This document shows positions 23,428 through 33,374 of a stretch of 64,000 nt of DNA, piece after piece; position 1 is the first letter of the stretch, and every line of letters begins with the position of its first letter. Where the stretch lies: NCBI GenBank assembly GCA_019096065.1, contig JAGUCH010000004.1, forward strand, positions 4,960,001 to 5,024,000, read 5' to 3'. The translations under genes were made by a program, and so were the position numbers. The DNA is from Paracyclopina nana (Eukaryota; Arthropoda; Copepoda; Cyclopoida; Cyclopettidae). The notes under the pieces were generated by a model. The model searched no databases, was not told where the DNA came from, and worked only from the letters and a program-made list of their open reading frames with translations.

Positions 23428-25738
23428 ATGTATCTTTCAACTTCTCCTACGGCGAACAACGGACCAGACCACTGCAGTCCTCGGCGAGGATCAGCACCTC
23501 CAATCAGTTTCCAACTTTTGGCAGCCAGAAAAGGATCCAATCCAGATACTTCCAATACATCAACAAATACATCTGGTGGCCTCGGTATCCTCGGTTTTGG
23601 CAGGCGTAAATCCTCAAATGCTTCATCGAATGGTCACACGCCGTATGTGTATTTGCAAGTATTTTACCAAAAGCCAAATTGAGTAGGAATATCACCTGCT
23701 TTTTTAAACTACCATTATCTAAGTAACTTAGTTAGTTATTGTATATATGAATTTCCCATGGGACTTTGAGAGACGCGAGCAAGTATTATTCCTTTGTGTT
23801 CAGCTACGAAGTGTTAGTATTTGAGTTTGATCGTGCAACATTGGTAATGTACCGAAAAGAGAATACATTTGTGTAGTTGCAAAGCTGCTACCTATGTATG
23901 AGAGTAGGGCAATAGAGTTGGAGAAAGGTTACAGCTACATAGCATGAGCCTTAGTGTTGTCAAGGACATGAATCCATTTTGGCACTTAGATTAATCTGTC
24001 CAATTCATTATTCATTCAGAATTCGCTAGCTCCTTCCGCGAGGCCTTTCTTCTGATATCTTCCGATCTGAATATTTATAGTTGGAAGTTGGTGAAACATT
24101 AAGTATAGTGGCTCCATTTTCAATTGCGAAAGTTGTGCTGAATTATTGAAATGGCGCGTCTCCGTTGTCCAGTAATTAAATGATGACAGCTTTTCAATAG
24201 CACACGTACTTTTCTCTTTCAGGCCAGCTTCATCCATTCACTATCCTACTTGTCCTTCACCATCACCAATAACATCATTATCTGCAAATGCCATGAACAT
24301 GTATGCCCTTCATGAGCACGGAGAAAGCCACGACGAGAACAGCGATGAAGCAATGAGCCAACACAAGAAAGGAGTGCGAATCGACAACATTGCCTCACCT
24401 GAGGACATCATGTCCAATGCAGACGACGAGCCAGCAGCTCCGGATGCCGCGGATTTTCCCAACCCTGCGTTGTCCAAAGGAAATCCATCAGTCAACTTTA
24501 ACCTCGATGGCTTGAAGGAGATGCTCAAATGTGCCAGTTGTCACAGATTCCTTTTCCCACCCATCTTGCAATGTGTCAATGGCCACATGGAGTGCAGGAG
24601 TTGCTACGACCTCAAGCCACACTGTGGCAAATGCCACCAAAAAATGGTGGACGTGCCAGCCAAATTCGCTGAAATGATCACCGAGCAGTTCAATGTGCAG
24701 TGCTCTTTCAGCGAGAAAGGGTGTACAGAATCGGTGGCTTTTAAGGTAATTACAAAACTATTTGGCTTACAAAAAAAACTTTTGTGGCTACTTATACAAC
24801 ATAACTTTCAGCATCTTTTTAATTAAGCCCATCTCTCAACTTCTCTCATGGCTTTCTTTTTTCATTCCCTTGGGGTGTACCAAAATTCGTCTGTTGTCGT
24901 CAGGCTTTCTACGTAGACATAAATGCCTTTTTCTGTTGTTGTCCACAGAATCGCAAAGACCATGAGGAAATATGCCCATACAAGCCAGTACAATGTCCAG
25001 AGTTTGATTGCTCCGAAACGAGACCGATGAACGAGATCTTCAAGCACTTTAGGCTGGAGCACCACCACCACTTCGTGAACGCTCATGGCAGCGTGTTCAA
25101 TGGTGACATTCGGTGCGATGACTCCAACATGATTATGGGGATTGAACGCAAATGGGCGCCAACCATGATGAAAGTGGAGGAAGATGAGCCTGGCAGTGGA
25201 ACGCAACATTTCTTTCTGGAAATCCTGCGAACCAAACATGGAGGTAATATACGATATTGTCACAGTTGAAAGTAGAAGAGAGCTTTCATACGAAAGGAGG
25301 AGGATGGGAAAAATGGCCTTTGATCTTTTAGTGTGGCATATGTGGGTCTGGTACCTGGGTGAGCCTGACGACGCAGGCAATTTTCGGTGCGAAATTGCGA
25401 TTAAAAAACGAGGCCGCGAGGATGACTCCGAGCTGAAGTACAGTGGAAGAGTGCATAGCATCCGGATTCCTCCCCATCGGATCCTTCTGTCCGGATGCCT
25501 TTTGAGCTTCAGTGACTACACTGCAGCCTTTTTTCGATATTTAGGCGAAGGCCACCAAGGCCATCCCGTCATCGATTACAAAGTCAGCGTGACTCGCAAC
25601 AAGAAACCGACCCAGGCAACCACCAATGAAAGAGTCATGGCCGCTGGCCTCTCCAAAATGCTGAGAAGATTCAGTATTGACACCGCAGGCTCCAAAGCGA
25701 ACAAAGCCAGCTTGAATCCTGATTTCAGTATGGAATAA
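23428..25738 (+). CDS. SIAH/SINA-like RING E3 ubiquitin ligase, divergent
   Basis: Four exons, 23428-23642, 24223-24745, 24949-25243 and 25332-25738, in phase, 479 residues from the ATG used here. The first 170 residues are low-complexity, Ser/Pro/Asn-rich and acidic. The RING (about 174-209) has C3HC4 spacing: CASC, C, H, CRSC, CGKC, with FPPILQCVNGH matching SIAH. The SIAH zinc fingers follow (VQC...GC...H...C and VQCPEFDC...H...H), split by intron 2. The rest corresponds to the SIAH substrate-binding (TRAF-like) region but is poorly conserved. SIAH proteins ubiquitinate partners for degradation; the target here is unknown. The frame is open upstream of the ATG to a possible acceptor at 23392, so the N-terminus may be longer. 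Confidence 0.85.
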
Positions 25739-27076
25739 GAATTATTATGTAGTACATACCCTGTTAGCTCTCGATTTATACCATATGTACATACCACCTT
25801 TCATGAGCTGTGATTTTCGGGGCCGGAAAGACCTCACCTCATTAATTCAGTTTTAAAGAAGCTTAAAAAACCTTCGATCCTCGTGTAGTACAAACGATGC
25901 AAAAATCCACCTTGATTCATATAAATAAAGCCCAAAGTACCATGTAACCGTATTTTTTGTGATTAATGTACCACTGCTACACCATATAATTATGTAGTGA
26001 AGACTATAGTGTGCAAACTTACCAGAAAGAAATATACAAGCTTTACCAATGCCATGCAATTGCTTGATTTCCATCCAAAATCCTATTCTTGTATGAACAC
26101 CAAAATACTACATCAGCAACGTAATCATTGATGCATAGGGATACATCTGTCGCATTGTCGCGCGCGCATCAGCAAATTACTCAGACTATTACATAGTACC
26201 ATACTATCTTGGCTGTTGAGCCTCGCAAAATATCCAGCAGCCCCTTGATAATGGGACTGAGATCATCTAGCTGAAACAGGCCTCGCCGCCCATTTAAATT
26301 CATTGTTGAATACTGCAGATATGAGCAAGATCGTACGAATATTTGTCTAAATGGTCAGAAATTCTGGCCGCATCTCTGCAGCATAATTCTCCGAGCAGCA
26401 ACTCAAGTCAAACTTCAAACGGGGCACCAAATCCCTACCCTTTTGAAATGTGAACACAAAAGCTGCCTGCAGTTACAAATGACCGAAAGCTCTCTCTATA
26501 TGTGTTGCATGAATATGCATGAAAGGTATGTAGGCGTGTCCACCCTAGTCATTTATAAAGATACGTGGCACAATGTAGAAGCAAGGGTTCTTAAAGATGT
26601 AGCAGTAGAAGAGCCAGAGATTCATAGAAGACAGTAGTAGTAGGGTGTCAATGCAGGAGGAATACGGACACACTCGCACCCAGAGGAATCCCTGCTGCTG
26701 TTCTACCAAGAAGAAGTGGTGGTACATCGTGAATACAGTGTGCTTAATGCCATAAAGAGCTGCTAGTACATCTGATGCAGTAGTGAAGAAAATGTCAAAA
26801 GTGCCTCATCAGTTTTCAACTGATCGCCCACGTTCTTCTACATTTAGCTGAAATCACACTTGCAATTAATTGTCTCACATAGTCTGTAAATTACGTGAAA
26901 GCTAGGCGGTGTGATCAAACGAGAAAAATACGCCGTGTATAAGTGACAAACAGCATTTGTGAGGAGATTCTCAACAACTCGATCTTCAATTGCTCGAGAG
27001 GCTATCAAAGAGTTATAGTGGATAGGTGCGTTTTCACTGTTGTTACTCCACACAATACGAGCTAATTCTGCGAAGA
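25739..27076. other. intergenic, nothing recognised
   Basis: Sequence after the SIAH-like gene. Contains only short chance open frames; no repeat, RNA or promoter motif recognised. Confidence 0.45.
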
Positions 27077-27382
27077 ATGGAGGGTAAAGTTTCAAAGAAA
27101 GTGCTTTGCAGCCACTGCGAAAAAATCTTGGTCGAAGTGGTGGAAGAGGAAGTGCAAAAGACTCCCAAAGAAATCGAAGAAGCGGAAGAAAAGGCGGAAC
27201 AGGAGTCAGATGCCGAAAAAAAGAAGAAAAATCAAAGGAGGGAAGATTTCCATGTGTATCTCACCATGATCATCATCATTAGTTTGGCTGCTGTGGTGAC
27301 AGTTGTCAAAGTTGCTCTACAAAATATCATTTTTGTTGACCATGACAACCCATCTGGTAATGACACTCGTAGCACTGAATAA
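27077..27382 (+). CDS. small single-pass membrane protein, unknown
   Basis: A single-exon frame of 101 residues starting MEGKVSKKVLCSHCEKILVEVV. It has one CxxC pair near the start, then a highly charged Glu/Lys stretch likely to be helical (about 25-60), one strong membrane segment (YLTMIIIISLAAVVTVVKVAL, about 66-86) and a short polar tail. The organised layout and strong charge bias make it look like a real gene rather than chance. The TAA stop overlaps an AATAAA signal. No family recognised. With no signal peptide, a tail-anchored or type II topology is possible. Confidence 0.5.
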   Translation: MEGKVSKKVLCSHCEKILVEVVEEEVQKTPKEIEEAEEKAEQESDAEKKKKNQRREDFHVYLTMIIIISLAAVVTVVKVALQNIIFVDHDNPSGNDTRSTE

Positions 27383-27912
27383 AGCAGCAGATTTTCCATT
27401 TGCCTTGCGCAATTCATTTTTAAATAATTTGCGGCCACGAAAAAAGTTGTACTATATTTGCAGATTTGTGGATGCAAGCTCGTTTTTCATAGCAACAGTT
27501 TCAGCTCAAATTACTGTAGTGCATGCGGTTAATATTTGCCAGGAAACTACATTTAACCAACAAAAAATAGCTTATGACTCATACAATGTTCACCTCACTG
27601 AGTGGAAAAAACTTTTAGCTTATTGATAACAATCGAAAAAAAGTTTCAGGTTTGCTTTCAAGTTTTGTAACACAGAGATAAATAGGATTTACTACGAGCT
27701 AGTTTTTTCAAAAGTAAGTGAATAATGGAAATGAAAATTATCGTCAAAACAGAATGTGTCAATTTCAATCAGCAAACTGTTGGAAACAAAGCACCAATCG
27801 GCAAGGTAATGTAAACTTTAAAAGATCAGTACATGTTACATTAGTATGAAAATAGTCCTCTAGTAGTAAACAAGACTGAAAACTTTTTGCGCGAAGCTGC
27901 TCGCATAATTTC
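27383..27912. other. intergenic, nothing recognised
   Basis: AT-rich sequence ending with the target-site copy ATAATTTC (27905-27912) of the next element. Confidence 0.5.
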
Positions 27913-28287
27913 GGCTCTGCTGGTAAAAGGCACTTTTTGGGAAAGGCACCAAAGTGCTGGTGCCTTAAAGTACTTTGTTTCACTGTCAGTGCCACCCTGC
28001 ACTACCCGACCAAGGCTTCTCAACAAATCAAGTAATGTTTCCAGGCAATTTAATCGAGATCTTTCATATGGAGACCAATCTATTGAATCTAATGTCATTT
28101 CAGCCAAGCATATCAAGTAACAGTGATTTTTTTAATCCAAAATGGTCAAATAAATTTTGAGATGGGTGGCAATTATACAAGGGGTGCCATTATATTTATT
28201 GAAGTGCTAATATTGTATGGTGCCTTTTATAGAAGTGCCAATTTAAGTAGGTGCCTTTCCCAAAAAGTGCCTTTTACCAGTATACCC
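27913..28287. mobile_element. MITE with 31-bp perfect inner TIRs, 8-bp duplication
   Basis: Perfect 31-bp inverted repeats lie at 27920-27950 and 28250-28280 (CTGGTAAAAGGCACTTTTTG...). They extend outward imperfectly to ends starting GG. Directly outside both ends is ATAATTTC (27905-27912 and 28288-28295), taken as an 8-bp target duplication. The interior carries many GGCACC/AAGTGCC motifs in both orientations. Non-coding. The GG ends and repeated short modules are like the larger foldback element at 52050-53012. Confidence 0.8.
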
Positions 28288-28549
28288 ATAATTTCATATA
28301 ACTTTCATTATTCTAGTAAGGAACTTTTCATGCATTTGCGCATTGTTAAGTCTATTGATTAATGTAAATTAGCATTTTAGATTTTTGGAGAAGTTTTTAA
28401 AAAAATAGATTTAAGAAAAGGTAATTGTTTCCCCGTAATCTACTTTATCAGAGTTTACTAATGGCATATAAGCTTGCTTTTGCTTAAATCCATAGCCATT
28501 TTACAGATGAATTTTTGGGGGAAAATGTCATTTGGACTATGCTAACGAA

Positions 28550-28706
28550 TAGCCCGGTTCCAACAATGAAAATCAGTATAGTATGGACACCTTACTTATA
28601 CTTATAAGTATGGTATGGTGCCTGCTAGCTCGCGCGCTCAGCTGTACCATACTATACTGGTTAATCGTACTTATACTATACTTATTTTGTTGTTGGAACC
28701 GGGCTA
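28550..28706. mobile_element. short MITE, TA target site
   Basis: A 17-bp perfect inverted repeat (28550-28566 and 28690-28706) ends in TA on both sides, so it reads as TIR GCCCGGTTCCAACAA with a TA target duplication, as in Tc1/mariner-type elements. A second inner inverted pair (CAGTATAGTATGG and its complement) gives further hairpin potential. No coding capacity. Confidence 0.7.
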
Positions 28707-28924
28707 ATGTCAAGCCACGCCGGAGTGAGAGGGAAAAATAATATAAACATGCTCCTTTAGATATAAAGCATGCATGAATCTGTTCCAGACGATTTGCTCA
28801 TGATATTTTTCCAAAATGTCTATTGCAGATTACTGACAATAATAGGGAGCGATAAGGGCCCTATATTTTTCATGAATCATGCTTAACATTCTTCAGTGCA
28901 ATCTGAGCTGTTGACTGCACCACA

Positions 28925-30468
28925 ATGAGCTCCTCTGAAGAATTTTCGCGTGAATGGTCTGAAGAGTTCTTTCAAGAATTAATAAGAAGGCCAAAGTACA
29001 TGACTGAGGTTCGCAGAGATGGCAAAGACAACCAAGTCATCATCAGCCTAATAAAAGATGAATTTGATCGCAGAATGCTGCTGCAAAAGAAGAAGAAATC
29101 CAAGTTTGTCAGGAGGTAATTTAACTCATTCCAAGGGAGCTAAAGATCAGAAAGCAATAATTATCTTTAGAATGCGCGAGTATTCCGCAGCTTGTTGGAA
29201 AACTTGCGAGAATCTTCACCAACTTATGTTGGATGATGATCAGCCAGAAAATGAAAAGATGCGATTGGACCCTGATCATTGGTATGAAATTAACTTGACC
29301 AATGCTGCTCTCTTTGCCAACCTTACTTTGGATGGATTGCCTCAACTTGTCCCAGGAAGGCTTTTCACAACTCGAATGCCAAGAGACATTGTCAAAGACC
29401 TTGGTGAAAGGAAGGACTTTGTTGACAAATGCCGGAAAAATGACTTGAGGGTAATTTAATTTTTTTGTGCTACCATTCAAAATGTCATTCATTCAAAATT
29501 AAAGGTGATATGTGTGCTAACTGAGCCAGAGGAATTCAAAAAGTATAGTGGCATGGATGGTCTTTTGGACTTTTACCGCGAAGAATGTGGCCTTGTTGTG
29601 TACAATAGAGCAATTCCTGACTTTCAAATCCCAACATCAGGAGACTTGGTCAATAACATTCTTGACTTGACCTACCATCTGTCCCAGGGAAGAAACTGCC
29701 TGGTTCATTGTGCAGGAGGCTCTGGCAGAACTGGAATGGTGATTGCAGCAATTGTGAAAAACCTTGGTCTCTATGACCCAGTGGCCAGAATAAGGAGGTA
29801 AAATTCATCATTCAAAATGTTTTTCATGACTTCCTGCATATTGCTCTTAGCAAGTGACAAATGCAGCCTATCAGTGATTTTTGTTTGAGCATGACTCAAG
29901 CTAGACTCTACTTTGCTGCTCCTACACATTCTACAAATAATCTTAAAGTACACACAAATCATGATATCATGGACCTGTAGCTATAATCCTTTTTAATCCC
30001 AGAGTCAAGAGCACTTATGTTGAAACCTATGACCAAGAGCTGTTTTTGAAAAAAATGCCCAAAGCTATTGACTCAAGGATTTTGCAAGAGAGCCCCATGC
30101 TTGCTATGGCCATTGCGGCTGAGCATCTAATTCAGGTTTTCCATACTCATGGAGACTCACTTGAGAAGAGTGCAATAGCCACAGATGTAGTCGAGGATTT
30201 GGAGGATAAGGAAGAGGACAAGCTTCGTGAAGCCTACCTTCAAACATTTGACTTGGTAGATGCTGATGGCTCTGGCTATTTGGACCAAAAGGAATTGATG
30301 CAATGGATGACAATGTGTGGAGCAGAACTGGATGTCTCCACAATAGTTGAGACATTGCTGAAAGAAGGGAACTTGTCGAGAGACAAGTTTGCTGTTTTGA
30401 TGAGCACTTATGCTACTTCCAACCGAAGAGACTATGACATTGGAGGTACCATTAAGTCAAGCCATTGA
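28925..30468 (+). CDS. CDKN3-like protein phosphatase with C-terminal EF-hand (paralog 1)
   Basis: Four exons, 28925-29115, 29171-29450, 29505-29797 and 30003-30468, in phase, 409 residues. An N-terminal charged helix (about 10-60) leads to a phosphatase domain (about 90-290). The active site is HCAGGSGRTG (C226 to R232, the CX5R loop), with a likely general acid Asp in AIPDF (about 196). Order and motifs resemble CDKN3/KAP dual-specificity phosphatases. Near the C-terminus is one canonical EF-hand loop, DADGSGYLDQKE (about 341-352), and probably a second, degenerate helix pair. So this looks like a calcium-responsive phosphatase in the cytosol. A paralog of identical length with the same exon pattern lies at 33375-35848. 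Confidence 0.88.
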
Positions 30469-31137
30469 TGCAATAAAAATGGATTAAATCAATTTACACT
30501 TTTCTTTGATTAAGTGTCAATTTTCTCCTTAAATGGATTTCAATAAAGTGAGCCTATTCTACTGAAAACAATTTACCTTGGTGATGAAAAAAACATGATT
30601 TACTGATTGGGTATTAAATCATGTCCCAAATAATGGCAGCATATAATATGAATACAAAAAATAATGCAGCATACAGGATTTGGAAGCTTTCGTGAATAGC
30701 TTGCCCCTGCTAATCTACTAAATACATAGCGTGTATTAGTTATTGTGTTTTATTACTTAGAAAAGGTCAAAAACGAAAATCAGTAAATGTAGTTTAGTAC
30801 AAAGAAAGGGGCCTTCAGCTTAGTGAATGGAGAACTAACTATAAATCCATTTGTGCTCTACCTTATGTAAATACACTGAGGAGGTAACCTTGAAAATAAT
30901 GGTAAAAAAAGCCTAGAAAGCAATCTCAGGCACTTAAAGTACTAAAAGATATGATGCACTTGATTGCATTCATGATTAAATTTGCTAATTTTTTGCTAGG
31001 TAGATTGACATGTCATTATCTTTTATGATAAAGTGCAAGTGCATGAAAGCTAAGCTGTTAAGCTAATGGATCTTCAGCTTTTTTGACGAATGCCTTCCAA
31101 GTGTTGGCAATTATATTGATGAATGGAACTGTAAGCC
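30469..31137. other. intergenic, promoter region of the M12B protease
   Basis: AT-rich sequence after phosphatase paralog 1. Apart from AATAAA-type signals just after the stop codon (near 30472 and 30540), nothing was recognised up to the TATA box at 31138. Confidence 0.5.
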
Positions 31138-31145
31138 TATAAAAA
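31138..31145 (+). promoter_or_regulatory. TATA box of the M12B protease gene
   Basis: TATAAAAA, 53 bp upstream of the ATG at 31191. It is identical to the TATA octamer of the saposin-like gene. The spacing implies a 5' UTR of about 20-25 bases. Confidence 0.6.
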
Positions 31146-31190
31146 TGGCCAACCTTCTACCTTCCCTCATCACTTCGCCTTTTGATCAAG

Positions 31191-33190
31191 ATGAAGGAGT
31201 TTCTAGCTGTTTCCCTTATTTTAAGCTTGGCGTCAGCCCTGCCAAGCCAATCAGGTACTACACTGATAAATAATTGTACTATGTCATGCAATTTTGCTCA
31301 CTATCAATTACGTCAGGTTTGACAAAAATAACTGTGAGGACATCTGAACGTTCCCCGATTCCCACAATTGACATTGTTTTTCCTGATGGCCATGAAGATA
31401 CCTTAGTTTTGAGCTACTACTACCCAACCAGAGAAGCTGAGGCTGAAAATAGCCACACCTGCAACCTTTTTGGTCACCTCAAGAATGAACCCACAGCATG
31501 TGTTGGAGTGTCTGGTTGCTACGGTGAGGAAGACATGCACTTCACCATCAACAGCCTCCATAACCAAGAGACAAATGGGTACATTTTGAAAACCACAGGA
31601 GAGCTGATCATGGTTGAAAATGAATTTGCTGTAAATCCTATTCTTATAATAGTTATCAAGCTTAAAAGCTGTCAATGACAATCTTTCTAGTCTGGCAAAG
31701 CAAAAGCTGAGGCCATCACCATGAATGGGGATTTCTTGGAGATTCCTGGCAACCTTACTAAAACAGTAAGTGGAGCTAGAGAGGACCGTGCAACAAGTGT
31801 CCCTCCTGGCAGAATGACTGTGAAAGTACGTACCCAAGATTTGGCTTTTCAGGCCCCTTTTTTGAAAGCTTCTAAATTGATTATTTTTAGTTTGGATATG
31901 AGAACTCGTTCTATGCCCAGTTTCAAAACAATGCTGCTGCCATCAATTCATATGTTGATGCTATGATGGTGCACATGCAAGCTTTCTACTGTTTATCATC
32001 CTTGGGCACCAAAATTCAGTTAGAGGTGAGCTATTTTTCTTGCTTTTTTAGTGCAAAACAAATATTCATTTAAAGATGCTTAGTGCCCTTTGAAGCAAGT
32101 AGAATACTAATTTTTGAATATTTAGAGAGTTGGCGATATCACATACCACGCTGGAAATGTTTGGAAAGCTGAAGGAAGCTACTCATTGGCAGCAAATGGA
32201 CCCATCAACACCATCACTGAAAACAGCCCCATCAATGCTGACATTTTTGTCTACTTGTGCAGGGATCCTGAGTACTATGGAACAGTAGGACTTGGCTGGC
32301 TTGGAACTGTGTGCATCTGGAAGAAGTATTCCTGCTCTATCAGTGAATGGAGGAATACAGTTATCGGCACAGCCAGAGTAAGCCAATAACAATGCTAAAA
32401 ATATTCAGTTCTAAATCTTGCAAATCAGCTGGTTGTGCATGAAATGGGCCACAATTTGGGCATGTACCATGACTTTGATCCAGTCCATAATGGACAAGGT
32501 TGCAATGGCAATGGTTTTATGAGCTATGGAAGTCCACCTGACCAGTGGTCAACTTGCAGCAAAAGTGATCTTTTGTCTCACTACAATCAGGTTTTGACCT
32601 ATGCTGCTCAATTTTCAGCCGTAAATTGGTGCATCTCAAGTAAGGCAATTATTTCCCTTTGATTCATTTCAATGCAACCATGCACATATGTAGATGAACC
32701 TAATGTATGCAGTGGCACTACAGCACCCTCACCAACACCTTCCCCACCTTCCGCATGTGGAAATTTCATTAAGAATTGGTTTGGAGATGGATACTGTGAT
32801 GATATCATGAACAATGATGCCTGTGGGTTTGATGGTGGTGACTGCTGCTTCAGCAGGAGGTCAAACTACAAAGCTTATTGCACTGTGATTTCGTTTTTCT
32901 GTAGTAACTTTTGAATTCTTTAAACAAATATCTATATTTCCAGGAATGCGCCTGCAAGCAATCTTGCCCAGATCTGATCAAATCTTGGTGGGGTGATAAG
33001 TACTGCGATGATCAGATGAACAATGCTGCCTGTTCTTATGATGGAGGTGACTGTTGCGCAAAGAAAACGACCGCCTGGAATGCCTTTTGCAATGTATCAT
33101 TTCTGACAATCAAAGCTAAGAATATTTTCAAACACTTTCATCTTTCAGGAGTGCTCTTGCAAGGACCCTTTCTATCCACTCATCCAATGA
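31191..33190 (+). CDS. secreted M12B (reprolysin/ADAM-like) metalloprotease with two LNR repeats
   Basis: Nine exons: 31191-31254, 31317-31630, 31691-31825, 31891-32025, 32126-32377, 32429-32639, 32694-32884, 32944-33093 and 33149-33190, all in phase, 497 residues. Signal peptide at 1-17. A propeptide-like part (about 22-170) contains a CNLFGHLKNEP motif like M12B propeptides. The catalytic domain has the zinc site HEMGHNLGMYHD (H304, E305, H308, H314) and a Met-turn (FMSYGSP) followed by CSKSDL, both typical of M12B. After a Thr/Pro/Ser linker come two LNR units (each YCDD...DGGDCC), ending PLIQ. There is no disintegrin domain or membrane segment. LNRs on a metzincin recall pappalysin (M43), where they govern substrate choice. 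It sits between two phosphatase paralogs. Confidence 0.9.
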
Positions 33191-33374
33191 GCTTGGAAAA
33201 GTTGGCTACGATTATGAAATCAATCACAATATTTGTTATAAATTGGCTAATTTGAGAATAAAGAATTTATGTTAAATGCATTGAAAAAGTTGATGTCGTT
33301 CTTACTGCGAATTAAGTTCCTATCACACTTTTTCCTTCCTGATTCTTGTATTCTCAATCGTTCTCATAGTAAGC

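Noticed and set aside
24862..25461. 199-residue minus-strand frame as a gene
   Set aside because: It is the antisense shadow of SIAH-like exons 3-4.
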